64,000 bases of DNA, from positions 2,170,001 to 2,234,000 of the forward strand of contig NZ_CP014145.1 in NCBI RefSeq assembly GCF_001542775.1, read 5' to 3'. Both the position numbers and the translations under genes were made by a program. Positions 25,644 through 34,784 of the stretch are shown here, piece by piece. This DNA is from Microterricola viridarii. Lineage in GTDB: Bacteria > Actinomycetota > Actinomycetes > Actinomycetales > Microbacteriaceae. Under the pieces are notes generated by a model that was not told the DNA's origin, made no database searches, and was given only the letters and a program-made list of their open reading frames with translations. Positions within the stretch are counted from its first letter, which is position 1; every line of letters starts with the position of its first letter.

Positions 25644-26873
25644 CTAGCGCATATCACTCGGTGCGGCGTGCTGGGCGAGCCATCGCATCAACGCGGGCAT
25701 TGCTCGCAGGGCGACCAAGGCGTGGCCGGTGTCAGGAATGACGTGGGATTCGACGTCGGCCCCCAGCGCCCGCTGCTCCTCGACAAACTCGGCGGTCAGC
25801 GCGGGCCGCACCAGGGTATCGCTCGCCCCTTGGGCGACGAAGAGCGGAACGGGGATGGCCGCGGCCCCCGGGGTGTTCTCGGCGAGGAGGGAGGCCCACG
25901 GCTCCGTCGTGGTGGGGTCGTGCGCGAGGAACCCGCCGATCAAAGGGCGGGCGATGACGTGCAGGGCGGAGTTCTGGCCGAGCAGGCACAGCGCGGCCAT
26001 CTCCGGGAGAGCGGCGACACCCGCCGGCGTCAGGATCGCGTCGAGTCGGAGGCCTGGCTCGCTCGCCGCATAGGCGGACGAGTATGCGTCGAAGGCATAC
26101 GCGCCGATCGTCACCCCTGACACATCGCCGATATCGGCGTTCAGCAGCCCTCCGAGCTCGGTCGCCGGGGCAGCGACGGCCACGGCCTGCAGACGCAGCT
26201 CCGGTGCGTAGGGGGCCGCGAGCTCGGCAGCGAACAGGGCGGCGTGGCCGCCTTGCGAATGCCCCCAGAGCGCGAGCCTGTCGCTCGCGCCCGCGGCGGC
26301 GAGCTGCCGGGCGGCCCGGGCCGAGTCCAGCACGTTGTGCCCTTCCGTCGTTCCGATGAGGAAGGATGCCGGCCCGGCCGAGCCCATGCCGGAATAGTCG
26401 CTGGCCGCGACGACATAGCCGGCATGCACGAGGTCGCGCAGGCCCTCGATCACGTCGAAAGGGTCGATTCCGCTTGAGGGGGCGCAGCGGGCGGCTGTGC
26501 CCGTCGTCGGATGCCCCCAGGCCACGACCGTTCGGCCGCCCGGCGGGGCTGCGGCGTCTGGGGCGGCGATGATCCCAGAGACGAGGATGTCGGCGCCGGC
26601 CCGGTCGGTCGAGTAGTACAGCACGCGCCAGCCGCGCATCCCGTCCGGCGCGCTCGCCAGCTCCTCGCTGCGCACGAGGGTTCCCGGTGCCGCAGAACGC
26701 ACGGTGGCGGGGTGGTCGTAGAACGCCTGTTCGCCGCGCTGCTCGGCCGCGCCGGCATCCAGCCGCCTCACCAGCGTTGCCGCATCGCTGACGAGCGCGA
26801 GCGACAGGCCCGCGACCACGATGAGCAGCAGCGCGCGCAGCAGCCAACGGGGCTCTCGCGCTGCGGGGATCAT
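25644..26873 (-). CDS. secretory lipase-like alpha/beta hydrolase
   Basis: A 409-residue protein with a signal or anchor helix at residues 9-28 (WLLRALLLIVVAGLSLALV), so it is probably exported or membrane-tethered. The nucleophile elbow is LALWGHSQGGHAALF. Later come the acid residue in FVAQGASDTLVRP and the His in VIPDTGHALVA, completing a Ser-Asp-His triad. The layout, including DYSGMGSAG before the elbow, fits the LIP-type secretory lipase family. ATG 26873 follows GGAGGG by 9 bp. It is divergent from the SulP transporter gene. Confidence 0.85.
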   Translation of the reverse strand: MIPAAREPRWLLRALLLIVVAGLSLALVSDAATLVRRLDAGAAEQRGEQAFYDHPATVRSAAPGTLVRSEELASAPDGMRGWRVLYYSTDRAGADILVSGIIAAPDAAAPPGGRTVVAWGHPTTGTAARCAPSSGIDPFDVIEGLRDLVHAGYVVAASDYSGMGSAGPASFLIGTTEGHNVLDSARAARQLAAAGASDRLALWGHSQGGHAALFAAELAAPYAPELRLQAVAVAAPATELGGLLNADIGDVSGVTIGAYAFDAYSSAYAASEPGLRLDAILTPAGVAALPEMAALCLLGQNSALHVIARPLIGGFLAHDPTTTEPWASLLAENTPGAAAIPVPLFVAQGASDTLVRPALTAEFVEEQRALGADVESHVIPDTGHALVALRAMPALMRWLAQHAAPSDMR

Positions 26874-26996
26874 GCTCGACTGCCCTCCATTCACTGGCCG
26901 GTGCGCGGTGTGATCAAAGCCGGGAATCGGGTTCACCCTAGCTTCCGCCACCGCAGCGTGCCAGTGCGCAACAGGCCACCCCCTACGCTGGATCGA

Positions 26997-28505
26997 GTGG
27001 CTCCTCCCCCCAAAAAACCCGCAGTGACCGCGCCCTCCCTGAGCGCCCCGCAGACCGTTGCGGCCGTGCTGCGCAACCCCCGGGCGCTCAGTGTGGAGGT
27101 GCTGGCCGGAGTCGTCACGACGCTGGCCCTGATCCCGGAGATCATTTCGTTCTCGGTCATCGCCGGTGTCGACCCGCAGGTGAGCCTGCTGGCATCCGTC
27201 GTGTTGGTGATCTCGATGTCGTTCCTCGGCGGCCGCCCGGCCATGGTCACCGCCGCGGCCGGCGCCGTCGCCCTGGTCGTCGGCCCGCTGGTCAAGGAGC
27301 ACGGTGTCGAGTACCTGCTTCCCACCGTGATCCTGGCCGGCATCGTGCAGATCCTGTTCGGCGTCACCGGCCTCGCCCGCATCATGCGCTTCATCCCGCG
27401 CTCGGTGATGCTCGGCTTCGTGAACGCCCTCGGCATCCTGATCTTTGTCACCCAGGTGCCGCACCTGCTCGACGTGCCGTGGCTGGTGTACCCGCTGTTC
27501 GCGGTGACGGTGCTGATTGTGCTCGGGCTGCCCCGCCTCACCACGGCCGTGCCCGCCCCGCTGGTGGCGATCGTGGTGGTGACCGCGATCACGATGATCG
27601 CCCACCTGTCGGTGCCGACGGTCGCCGACGAGGGCGCCATCGGCGGCCCCCTGCCCGGCATCACCGAGCTCGCCGTGCCCCTGAATCTGGACACGCTCGC
27701 CCTGATCTGGCCGACCGCGCTGAGCGTCGCGTTCGTGGGGCTGATGGAGACGCTGCTCACCGCGAAGCTCGTCGACGAGATGACCGACACCCGCTCGAAC
27801 AAGGGCCGCGAGTCGTGGGCGCTCGGCCTCTCGAACATCCTGGCGGGGTTCTGGGGCGGCATCGCCGGCTGCGCGATGATCGGTCAGACCGTGGTGAATG
27901 TGAAGCTCGGCCGGGCCCGCACCCGCATCTCCACTCTCGTCGCCGGTGTCACCCTGCTCGTGCTCGTCACCGCGTTGAGCGACCTGATGGCACAGATCCC
28001 GATGGTGGCGCTGGCCGCCGTGATGATGATCGTCGCCGTCAAGACGGTCAACTGGCACAGCGTGGCCCCGGCCACCCTGCGCCGGATGCCGCTGCCGGAG
28101 ACCCTCGTCATGCTGTCGACCGTGCTCATCGTCGTTGTCACGCAGAACCTCGCCATCGGGGTGGCGGCCGGCGCGGTGCTGGCCATGGTGTTGTTCGCCC
28201 GGCGGGTGGCGCACGTGGTCACCGTGCGGCGGGCCCTCAGCTCCGACGGCAACAGCGCGCACTACACGGTGAGCGGCCCGCTCTTCTTCGGCAGCTCCAA
28301 CGACCTGGTCGAGCAGTTCAGCTATGGCGACGATCCGGCGGAGGTCACCATCGACTTCACCCAGGCGCAGATCTGGGATGCCTCGACGGTCGCCGTGCTC
28401 GACTCGGTGCAGCAGAAATACGCCGAGCATGCGGCATCCGTCAGCTTCAGCGGTCTGGACGAGCGCAGCACCGCACTGCACGGCCGGCTGAGCGGGCACC
28501 TCTAA
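26997..28505 (+). CDS. SulP-family anion transporter with STAS domain
   Basis: A 502-residue inner-membrane transporter with about 10-12 helices from residue 28 to 400 and a C-terminal STAS domain from about 415 (YTVSGPLFFGSSNDLVEQF ... VTIDFTQAQIWDASTVAVLDSV). Residues such as GVDPQVSLLASVV and FLGGRPAMVTAAAG are typical SulP features. These carry sulfate, bicarbonate or dicarboxylates; no substrate is implied. GTG 26997 (VAPPPKKPAV) starts the cytoplasmic N-terminus. The stop is 45 bp from the convergent RidA gene, with a G+C-rich inverted repeat between (28513-28540) that may terminate both. Confidence 0.9.
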   Translation: MAPPPKKPAVTAPSLSAPQTVAAVLRNPRALSVEVLAGVVTTLALIPEIISFSVIAGVDPQVSLLASVVLVISMSFLGGRPAMVTAAAGAVALVVGPLVKEHGVEYLLPTVILAGIVQILFGVTGLARIMRFIPRSVMLGFVNALGILIFVTQVPHLLDVPWLVYPLFAVTVLIVLGLPRLTTAVPAPLVAIVVVTAITMIAHLSVPTVADEGAIGGPLPGITELAVPLNLDTLALIWPTALSVAFVGLMETLLTAKLVDEMTDTRSNKGRESWALGLSNILAGFWGGIAGCAMIGQTVVNVKLGRARTRISTLVAGVTLLVLVTALSDLMAQIPMVALAAVMMIVAVKTVNWHSVAPATLRRMPLPETLVMLSTVLIVVVTQNLAIGVAAGAVLAMVLFARRVAHVVTVRRALSSDGNSAHYTVSGPLFFGSSNDLVEQFSYGDDPAEVTIDFTQAQIWDASTVAVLDSVQQKYAEHAASVSFSGLDERSTALHGRLSGHL

Positions 28506-28550
28506 GAGGCGGCGAGGCGGGCCGGTGCCCACCCCGCCACCGAGCGTTTG

Positions 28551-28934
28551 TCAGCGGCCGCCGGTGTAGGCGATCGCCTCGATCTCAACGGTGAAACCAC
28601 CGGCGAGCGCAATGCCGAAGGTGCTGCGCGCCGGGCGGTGCTCACCGAACGCCGCGGCATACTCCTCATTGAAGACGGCGAAATTGCCGATATCGGTGAG
28701 CAGGCACATCGTGCGCACGACGTCGTTGAGGTCGGCGCCGCCCTCGGCGAGCACACTCCTCAGGTTGGCCAGCGCCTGTCGAACTTCCTCACGGAAGTCG
28801 GCCGGGGTCTCGCCGGTCTGGGGGTTCAGGCCGACCTGCCCGGCCGTGAAGATGTAGTCGCCGGCCAGCATGGCTTGCGAGTAGGCACCGCCGGGTGCCG
28901 GGGCCTCCGCGGTGAACAACGGTTTCATGGTCAT
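28551..28934 (-). CDS. RidA family (enamine/imine deaminase-like) protein
   Basis: A 127-residue Rid-superfamily protein. Typical features are GAYSQAMLAGDYIFTAGQVGLNP, LANLRSVLAEGGADLNDVVRTMCLL, and ARSTFGIALAGGFTVEIEAIAY, including the conserved substrate-binding Arg and the late Glu. RidA proteins hydrolyse reactive enamine or imine products of PLP enzymes. This is the last gene of the nine-gene operon and lies near a PLP aminotransferase, which makes a scavenging or pathway role plausible. ATG 28934 follows GAGGAGAG. Confidence 0.88.
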   Translation of the reverse strand: MTMKPLFTAEAPAPGGAYSQAMLAGDYIFTAGQVGLNPQTGETPADFREEVRQALANLRSVLAEGGADLNDVVRTMCLLTDIGNFAVFNEEYAAAFGEHRPARSTFGIALAGGFTVEIEAIAYTGGR

Positions 28935-28964
28935 GAGTCTCTCCTCGCGTGGGGTGGTGTGGCT

Positions 28965-30209
28965 CTAGCCACAGAAATCGACGGCGATGCGCGCGTACAT
29001 GCGGGCAGCCTGGTGCACGCTCTCGACGCTCACGTACTCGTTTGGGCCGTGGGCGCAGGTGAGCACGCCCGGCCCGAAGGAGGGCAGCGTGGGGATGCCG
29101 AGCTCCGAGTACCAGGGGGCGTCTGTTCCACCGGGGAACACCGCCAGCGGCGGCGCCTCGCCCAGCACGTCGAGGGCGGCGGCCTGGGTGGCGGCGACGA
29201 GCGGGTGTTCTGCATCCATCTCGCTCCACGGGATCCAGTCGAGACCCGGCTCGAAGCTGTACTCGACGACGAGCTCGGGGTCGGCGGCCCGGCATCCCTC
29301 CAGCCAGCGCTCGATGCCCTCGGCGACCTGTTGCTTGGTCATGCCGGGGACGGTGCGCAGATCGCAGGCGAACTCGGCTCGCCCCGGGACCACGCCGAAG
29401 AAGGTGCCGCCGTCAAGCATGACGCCGGTGTTCAGCGTGGGGCCGACGCCGCCGAGCGGGTGCGCCGTGAACGGCAGCTCGAGTTCAGATCCGATCCGGG
29501 TCATCAGCTCGGCCAGTTTGAGCGAGGCGTTCACCGACGGCATCCGGTCGGAGAGGCTCGAGTGCATCTGCGTTCCCGTGACGATGACCCGGAAGCAGCA
29601 CACGCCGCGCGAGACGAGGTGGATGCCCTGCCAATCGTGCTCCCAGCCGCTCGGCTCGCCGATCAGGATCGCATCGACGTCCTCGACGAAGGGCGCAACG
29701 TACTTGGCCCCGAGCTGGGCGCCTGCCTCCTCATCGGCGATCATGCCGATGACCAGGTCGCCGCGCAGCGGTGTGCCCGTCTCCTTGATGGCGCGGGCGG
29801 CGAAGATCATCGCCGCCACGGCAGCCTTCATGTCGGTCGCGCCGAGGCCGTAGATGTTTCCGTCTCGGTGCGTCGCATCCAGCGGCTCGGTGGTCCAGAG
29901 CCCCCGCGCTTCGCCGACCGGCTTCGTGTCGGTGTGCCCATTCAGCATCAGGGTGCGCCCGCCGCCGCTCCCGCGCATCCGCAGGAACAGACTGGGGCGT
30001 TCCTCCGACGGACCGATCACGCTGAGCTCGCCGAGGCCGAACTCGGTCAGCCGCTCGCTCAGGAACGCGACGATCGCGCGCTCGTCGGCGTGCGGCGGGA
30101 TCTGGCTGTCGATGGCGATGAGCTGCTCCACGAGCTCAATGAGCTCGTCGCGCCCGGCGTCGAGGTAGCCGTCGATCAGCTCGGTGTGTGTCGTCGTTGT
30201 TGCGGTCAT
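28965..30209 (-). CDS. M20 family zinc hydrolase (ArgE/DapE-like)
   Basis: A 414-residue cytoplasmic di-zinc amidohydrolase. Metal motifs: LNGHTDTKPVG (His and Asp), YGLGATDMKAAVAAM (bridging Asp), GMIADEEAGAQLG (catalytic Glu pair), FPGGTDAPWY and GPGVLTCAHGPNEYVS (late His). This family removes N-acyl groups or cleaves small peptides, for example N-acetylornithine deacetylase. In this operon it may deacylate an amino-sugar or amino-acid intermediate. It starts 3 bp after the aminotransferase gene and ends 30 bp before RidA. Confidence 0.88.
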   Translation of the reverse strand: MTATTTTHTELIDGYLDAGRDELIELVEQLIAIDSQIPPHADERAIVAFLSERLTEFGLGELSVIGPSEERPSLFLRMRGSGGGRTLMLNGHTDTKPVGEARGLWTTEPLDATHRDGNIYGLGATDMKAAVAAMIFAARAIKETGTPLRGDLVIGMIADEEAGAQLGAKYVAPFVEDVDAILIGEPSGWEHDWQGIHLVSRGVCCFRVIVTGTQMHSSLSDRMPSVNASLKLAELMTRIGSELELPFTAHPLGGVGPTLNTGVMLDGGTFFGVVPGRAEFACDLRTVPGMTKQQVAEGIERWLEGCRAADPELVVEYSFEPGLDWIPWSEMDAEHPLVAATQAAALDVLGEAPPLAVFPGGTDAPWYSELGIPTLPSFGPGVLTCAHGPNEYVSVESVHQAARMYARIAVDFCG

Positions 30210-30212
30210 GGT

Positions 30213-31373
30213 TCAGACTCCCGTCGTCTCGAATTCGTGGATCGTCGCGGCGACGCCGTCGACGAAACGGCCGACGTCTTCTCGGCTGTTCATCACGTGG
30301 AAGGAGGCGCGCACGCGGCCGTCCCCGCCCCAGACCAGCACGCCGCGCTCGGCCAGCCGGGCGGCGAATCGCTCGCCGGCCGGGTGCAGAAAGGCCAGGT
30401 TCCCTGCCGAGCGTGCCGGGTCTGCCGGGGTGATCACGTCTGCGCCGAGTTCCACGAGCGCCGCGCGAGCCTCTGCGACGAGGGCGAGTGCGTGCGCCTC
30501 GACCTTGTCGATGCCGAGCTCGAGGATGGTGTCGATGCCCGCACCGAGCCCGGCGATGTCCGCGAGCGCGGGAGCGCCCATCTGGAATCGGGTCGCATCG
30601 ACGTTCCAGTCCAGTTCCTCGAAACGGTCCTCGGTGAAGATGTTGCCGAGGGAGCGCCAGCCGACGTTGCCGGGGCGGAAGTCGGGCAGAAGCTCCTGAT
30701 TCCAGATCACGACGCCGACGCCGTACGGGCCGAGGGTCCACTTGTAGGAGGCGCTGATGGTGATCGCGGCGTGCTGCAGGTCCATGTCGATGACGCCCAG
30801 AGAGTGCGAGACATCCACGAGGAGCGGGATGCCGGCGGCGCGCGCGAACCGGCCGATTCCGTCCAGGTCGTGGCGGAGGCCGTTCACATAGCCCACGTGG
30901 CTCACGGCGATGGCAACGGTGCGCTCGTCACACGCGGCCTCGAGCGAGGCCGTCGGCATCTCCCAGTCGGCGGCGCGGGGCACGACCCGCACCTCGAGCC
31001 CGAACTGGCGCAGCCGGAGCCAGGGCGCGAAGACCGCGGGGTGTTCGTACTCATTCACGACGATGTTGTCGCCCGGCTTCCAGTCCCAACCGTTGGCGAC
31101 GGCGCTCCACGCGGTCGAGGCGTCGCCGAGCAGCGCGACCTCGCTCGCCGAGCGATGGGTCAGCTCCGCGATGCTCCGCCGGGTCTGGTCCTCGGCGGCG
31201 AAGAGCACCTCGCGGCCGCGCTCCCCCATGCTTTTGGCCCGGTAGGAGCCGACGATGGCCCGTTCGACGCGGGCGAGCGCCGGTGAGTGCGCTCCGGTGT
31301 AGAGATAGGACTCAGCCTCGAGATTGATGAAGCTGTCTCGGTCCAGCAGCGGCCGATCGCCGGAGCGTTCCAT
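30213..31373 (-). CDS. class V aminotransferase-fold PLP enzyme
   Basis: A 386-residue PLP enzyme of the NifS/isopenicillin-N-epimerase-like group. The internal-aldimine Lys is in ISASYKWTLGPYGVGVV, preceded by the PLP-ring Asp region LLVDVSHSLGVIDM. The N-terminal part contains INLEAESYLYTGAHSP and EVALLGDASTAWSAVANG. The reaction could be transamination, epimerisation or beta/alpha elimination. Not the iron-sulfur cysteine desulfurase, since no SufS/NifS cofactor neighbours are present. ATG 31373 is placed by GTGAGGAAC upstream. It is separated by 3 bp from the M20 gene, so the two are coupled. Confidence 0.85.
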   Translation of the reverse strand: MERSGDRPLLDRDSFINLEAESYLYTGAHSPALARVERAIVGSYRAKSMGERGREVLFAAEDQTRRSIAELTHRSASEVALLGDASTAWSAVANGWDWKPGDNIVVNEYEHPAVFAPWLRLRQFGLEVRVVPRAADWEMPTASLEAACDERTVAIAVSHVGYVNGLRHDLDGIGRFARAAGIPLLVDVSHSLGVIDMDLQHAAITISASYKWTLGPYGVGVVIWNQELLPDFRPGNVGWRSLGNIFTEDRFEELDWNVDATRFQMGAPALADIAGLGAGIDTILELGIDKVEAHALALVAEARAALVELGADVITPADPARSAGNLAFLHPAGERFAARLAERGVLVWGGDGRVRASFHVMNSREDVGRFVDGVAATIHEFETTGV

Positions 31374-31449
31374 GTTGTTCCTCACGTTGATGTGTTGCGG
31401 GCAGTGAATGGGCACCGTCAGAGACGGGCGGCGCCGAGGGCGGGCCGGG

Positions 31450-31764
31450 TCACGGCATCCGCCAGATCTCCGGCGCGAAGAGCAGCTCGCCGTTCTCGTC
31501 GAGTGGGTCGTGCATGAGGCGGCGGATGTACGCGCTCCAGCGACGGTTCGCCGGGTCTGCATCGAGTTCGGCGAAGGCCTCGTCGAGCGGGCGAGTGCTC
31601 TGCCCCCATGCGATCACGGTGTGACCGCGGCGGAAGAGGGAGTAGTCCTGGATGCCGGCGGCGCGCATCGCGTCGACGACGCCCGGCCAGACCTGCTCAT
31701 GTTCCTGCTCGTAGAGCGCGATCGTGCCGGGCAGGAGCTCGAACGTGTAGCAGAAGCGGTTCAT
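31450..31764 (-). CDS. L-rhamnose mutarotase family protein
   Basis: A 104-residue protein of the RhaM family, which interconverts the anomers of L-rhamnose or related sugars. Conserved elements: MNRFCYTFELLPGTIALYEQEH, VWPGVVDAMRAAGIQDYSLFRRG (with the active-site Tyr/His region) and the C-terminal WxxYMxxLM-like WSAYIRRLMHDPLD. The ATG overlaps the stop of the upstream amidohydrolase gene by four bases (ATGA). No rhamnose isomerase, kinase or aldolase lies in the operon, so the true sugar may be different. Confidence 0.88.
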   Translation of the reverse strand: MNRFCYTFELLPGTIALYEQEHEQVWPGVVDAMRAAGIQDYSLFRRGHTVIAWGQSTRPLDEAFAELDADPANRRWSAYIRRLMHDPLDENGELLFAPEIWRMP

Positions 31765-32561
31765 GGCGTGTCCTTGCCGCAGAGGGTTCGCAGGGTGCCG
31801 CCGAGAATCTGGGCGCTCTCGGCGGGGGTGAGTTGCTCGGCCAACCATGCGGGGACGGCGAACAGCTCCTCAGCGCGCACCGTGTCGAGCCCAGGCGCGA
31901 AGTCGGATCCCCACAGCATCCGCGCGGCCCCGAAGCACTCGAGCACGGCCAGCGCCGTCTCCCGCGCGCCGTGGTGCGGCGCGACGGGGTCGATCGCGTA
32001 CAAACCGGAGAACTTCACGGTGACCGACTCGGCCGTGTGCAGGGCGAGCAGGGACGCGTTCTGATCGGCCCAGCCCGCCGCCGCCCCCGGCAGACCCAGG
32101 TGGCTGATCAGCACCCGCACGGTGTCCAGCGCACGGATGCGCTCGGACGCGTCGCGCAGCCCCTCGGGGGTGGCGTTGACGCTGAGCAGGGCCGACCGGG
32201 CGCCGAGCAGGCTCCAGAGCTCGTCGCCGAAGGCGTCGATGAGCGCGCCGTCGTCACCGAGGTAGATGCTGAAACCGGCCGCACCGGCGTCCAGGGCTGC
32301 CTCGGCGGCGGCGATTGAGAGCGGGCGCTCCGGGTCGAGGTGAAGGAGCGGCGTCACCCAACCGAGCTCCCGCCCCAGCCCCAGCACGTACTCGTTGTTG
32401 CCGTGGAAGCGCGGCTGGCCCTCGTAGCCGACGACGAGGGCATCGTCGATGCCGTGCACGGCCCGCAGCGCCTCGTAGTCGGCGAGTTCAGCGCCCGGCT
32501 CGCGCGTGCCGTGGTAGCCGGTTTCGAAGAGGTGGATGTGGGCGTCGAAGCGGCCGCTCAT
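31761..32561 (-). CDS. amidohydrolase-superfamily (TIM-barrel) hydrolase
   Basis: A 266-residue protein of the amidohydrolase_2-like branch. The first metal motif is DAHIHLFETG, followed by VRVLISHLGLPGA and the late MLWGSDFAPGLDTV, giving the H-x-H, H and D pattern. Members act as lactonases, decarboxylases or hydratases in sugar and aromatic catabolism. Beside an oxidoreductase and a mutarotase, a sugar-lactone hydrolase is a sensible guess. It overlaps both neighbours by four bases (ATGA), so it is translated in series with them. Confidence 0.85.
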   Translation of the reverse strand: MSGRFDAHIHLFETGYHGTREPGAELADYEALRAVHGIDDALVVGYEGQPRFHGNNEYVLGLGRELGWVTPLLHLDPERPLSIAAAEAALDAGAAGFSIYLGDDGALIDAFGDELWSLLGARSALLSVNATPEGLRDASERIRALDTVRVLISHLGLPGAAAGWADQNASLLALHTAESVTVKFSGLYAIDPVAPHHGARETALAVLECFGAARMLWGSDFAPGLDTVRAEELFAVPAWLAEQLTPAESAQILGGTLRTLCGKDTP

Positions 32562-33592
32562 GCGGGGCGCCCTTCGCCGTGTGGCTCAGGCCCGGTCGCG
32601 CTGGACTCCGCCGCCTGAATGATGCGGTGTGCAAGCGCGAGGCCATCGATGGCCTCGCCGAGTGTCGGGCCGGCGGGCGCGATGCCGAAACGGATCGCGT
32701 CGACGAAGGCGCGAACCTCCTCGCCCAGTGCGCCGTGGCTGCCGCCCGGCGTCAGCGTGTCGTCCACGGCCGCGGCTGACGGGCCGAAGTCTGAGACGCG
32801 GGCGCCAAGCGAGAGCGAGAGCGCACCGCTGTCGCCGATCACCTCGAGCGCGTCGGGCAGGCCGCCGGCACCGGCGAGCGACCAGGACACCTGGAACGAC
32901 CAGATCGACCCCGAGTCGGTCTCCACCTCCGCCCAGACGACGGCTGGCTGCGCGCGCCCGGCGATGCGCAGTTGGCGCGCGGTGACGGATGTCGGCCTCG
33001 AGCCGTCCAGCCAGAGCGCCAGGTCGATGTCGTGCACCATCGTCATCAACACGGGGTGCACATCGGGGAAGAGGCTGTCGTGCTCGATGGTGCGGTGACG
33101 GCGGAAAGAGAGCGCGCGGGGTGTGCCGACGGCGCCCGCTGCGAGCCGGTTGGCGAGCTCGCGGTAGGGCGCGGCGAAGCGCAGGATGTGTGCGGGCAGA
33201 ACGAAGCCGGCCGCCTGGTCTGCGGCATCCGCCAGCGTGATCGCCTCATCGGCACGCAGCACGACGGGCTTCTCGAGCAACACGCTCGCCCCCGCGCGGA
33301 GGGCCGCGATGGTCGGGGCGAGGTGATGGGCGCCAGCGGTGGCGATCGAGACGCCGTCGACCTGCTCGGCCGCGAGCAGCTGCTCGATCGAGGCGTACGC
33401 CGCCGGCGCCCCGGTGCGCGCAGCCACCGCGCGTGCCCGTTCGACGTTGCGGTCGACGATGGCAACGAGGCGGCAGTCGGGGTTCGCCCGGTACGCATCC
33501 GCGTGGAGCTCGCCGAACTGGCCGGCACCGACAACGGCCACCCGCACGCCGTCGCGATGCTGCGTTGTGTGCGGGTGGCCGTTATCAGTCAT
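32558..33592 (-). CDS. Gfo/Idh/MocA family oxidoreductase
   Basis: A 344-residue NAD(P)-dependent sugar or cyclitol dehydrogenase. The Rossmann motif VRVAVVGAGQFGELHADAY is near residue 16, and the active-site signature LLEKPVVLRADEA (EKP) is near 105. A C-terminal substrate domain with VHDIDLALWLDG follows. It probably oxidises a ring hydroxyl of the imported sugar. The first enzyme gene after the ABC transporter genes, it is joined by ATGA overlap to the amidohydrolase, consistent with dehydrogenase then lactonase order. Confidence 0.9.
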   Translation of the reverse strand: MTDNGHPHTTQHRDGVRVAVVGAGQFGELHADAYRANPDCRLVAIVDRNVERARAVAARTGAPAAYASIEQLLAAEQVDGVSIATAGAHHLAPTIAALRAGASVLLEKPVVLRADEAITLADAADQAAGFVLPAHILRFAAPYRELANRLAAGAVGTPRALSFRRHRTIEHDSLFPDVHPVLMTMVHDIDLALWLDGSRPTSVTARQLRIAGRAQPAVVWAEVETDSGSIWSFQVSWSLAGAGGLPDALEVIGDSGALSLSLGARVSDFGPSAAAVDDTLTPGGSHGALGEEVRAFVDAIRFGIAPAGPTLGEAIDGLALAHRIIQAAESSATGPEPHGEGRPA

Positions 33593-33654
33593 GCTGCGTC
33601 GTCTCTCTCAGTGCCGCTGGTGGGTTGTGTGCTGGTGGTGGGTGTAGTGCTGGG

Positions 33655-34665
33655 TCAGCAAGTCGGGACGTAGATGTAGCGCTGGGCCTCATCGCTGTCG
33701 ACGTTGTCGCGGTCGATGATGAACGCGGTCACGTACTCCTGGTACTCCAGCGAGGCGGGGTCGAGGCTTCCGTCGACGATCTTGGCGATGCGCTCGACGG
33801 AGTCGTAGCCGAGACCGTACGGGTCCTGCGCCACCAGTGCGTCGTAGATGCCGGCCTTGAGGTCGGCGACCTGCGAGGGATCGGCGTCATAGGCGACGAG
33901 CTTGACCACACCGGACTTGTTGGCGGCCTGGATCGCGGCCGAGGCACCGGCGGAGGCCGGGGCGAGCGTCGTGTAGATGCCGACGAGATCGGGGTTCGTG
34001 ATCGCGGCTGCAGCCTTCTGCGAGGCTTTGGCCTGGTCCGCCTCGGAGTACTCGGTCGGCAGAACGGTGACATTCGGGTAGGCCTCGGCCATGCGCTCGG
34101 CAAAGCCGTCGACGCGCTCGGCGTTCGCTGCGACACCGGGGAAGGAGGCGATCACGAGGACCGTGCCCTTCTCGCCGATCGCCGCGGCGAGTGCGTCAGC
34201 GGCGAGTGCGCCGGCGCTCAGGTTGTCGGTGCGGATGTTCTGCATCTCGACCGGCTCGTCGAGGCTGCCATCGACCGTGATGACCGGAATCCCGTCGCCC
34301 GCGATGTTCTCGACCGTCTCGATCAAGCCCACCGGGTCGGTCGGAACCAGCACGAGGCCGGCCGGTGATCCCTGTACCGCCGCGTTGATGAGCGGGGTCT
34401 GGGTCTGCAGATCCCAGTTGGCGTCACCCTGCCAGTCGAGGTCAACGCCGTACTTGTCTGCGGCAGCCTCGGCGCCGCACTGCATGACCTGGAAGTAGGT
34501 TGCTGTCATCTGGGCGGCCACGAAGGCGACGGTCGGCTTGGCGCCGTCGGCTCCTCCCGCGTCGGGCGTTGTGCCTGCCGCGCTGCATGAGGTGAGAGCG
34601 AGTGCGATGACGGATGCGGCACCGATGACGCTTCCGCGGCTGATGAGTTTCATATTGCGAGACAC
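33655..34665 (-). CDS. sugar ABC transporter substrate-binding lipoprotein
   Basis: A 336-residue lipoprotein. The signal peptide ends in ALALTSC|SAAG, a clear lipobox. The mature part fits the ribose/galactose-type (periplasmic-binding protein 4) fold, with PTVAFVAAQMTATYFQVMQCGAEAAADKYG at the start and GLVLVPTDP, IPVITVDGS and LVAYDADPSQVADLKAG as the hinge and binding segments. It hands a sugar to the permease encoded by the upstream gene. A 119-bp gap precedes it. GGAGGAAC lies before the ATG at 34665, giving strong translation as expected for a binding protein. Confidence 0.92.
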   Translation of the reverse strand: MSRNMKLISRGSVIGAASVIALALTSCSAAGTTPDAGGADGAKPTVAFVAAQMTATYFQVMQCGAEAAADKYGVDLDWQGDANWDLQTQTPLINAAVQGSPAGLVLVPTDPVGLIETVENIAGDGIPVITVDGSLDEPVEMQNIRTDNLSAGALAADALAAAIGEKGTVLVIASFPGVAANAERVDGFAERMAEAYPNVTVLPTEYSEADQAKASQKAAAAITNPDLVGIYTTLAPASAGASAAIQAANKSGVVKLVAYDADPSQVADLKAGIYDALVAQDPYGLGYDSVERIAKIVDGSLDPASLEYQEYVTAFIIDRDNVDSDEAQRYIYVPTC

Positions 34666-34784
34666 TGTTCCTCCTTGTTAGATGTGCTGCTGGGTGGCTG
34701 ATGGTGCGTGCAGGCAGCACCGACCGCGAGGTGCTCTCGCGAGCGGTGTGCTGTGCGGGTCGGATGCGATGCGGCTGGTCGTCG

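Noticed and set aside
28548..31286. A 912-codon plus-strand frame across the operon end
   Set aside because: Antisense to RidA, M20 and aminotransferase genes that carry clear catalytic motifs.
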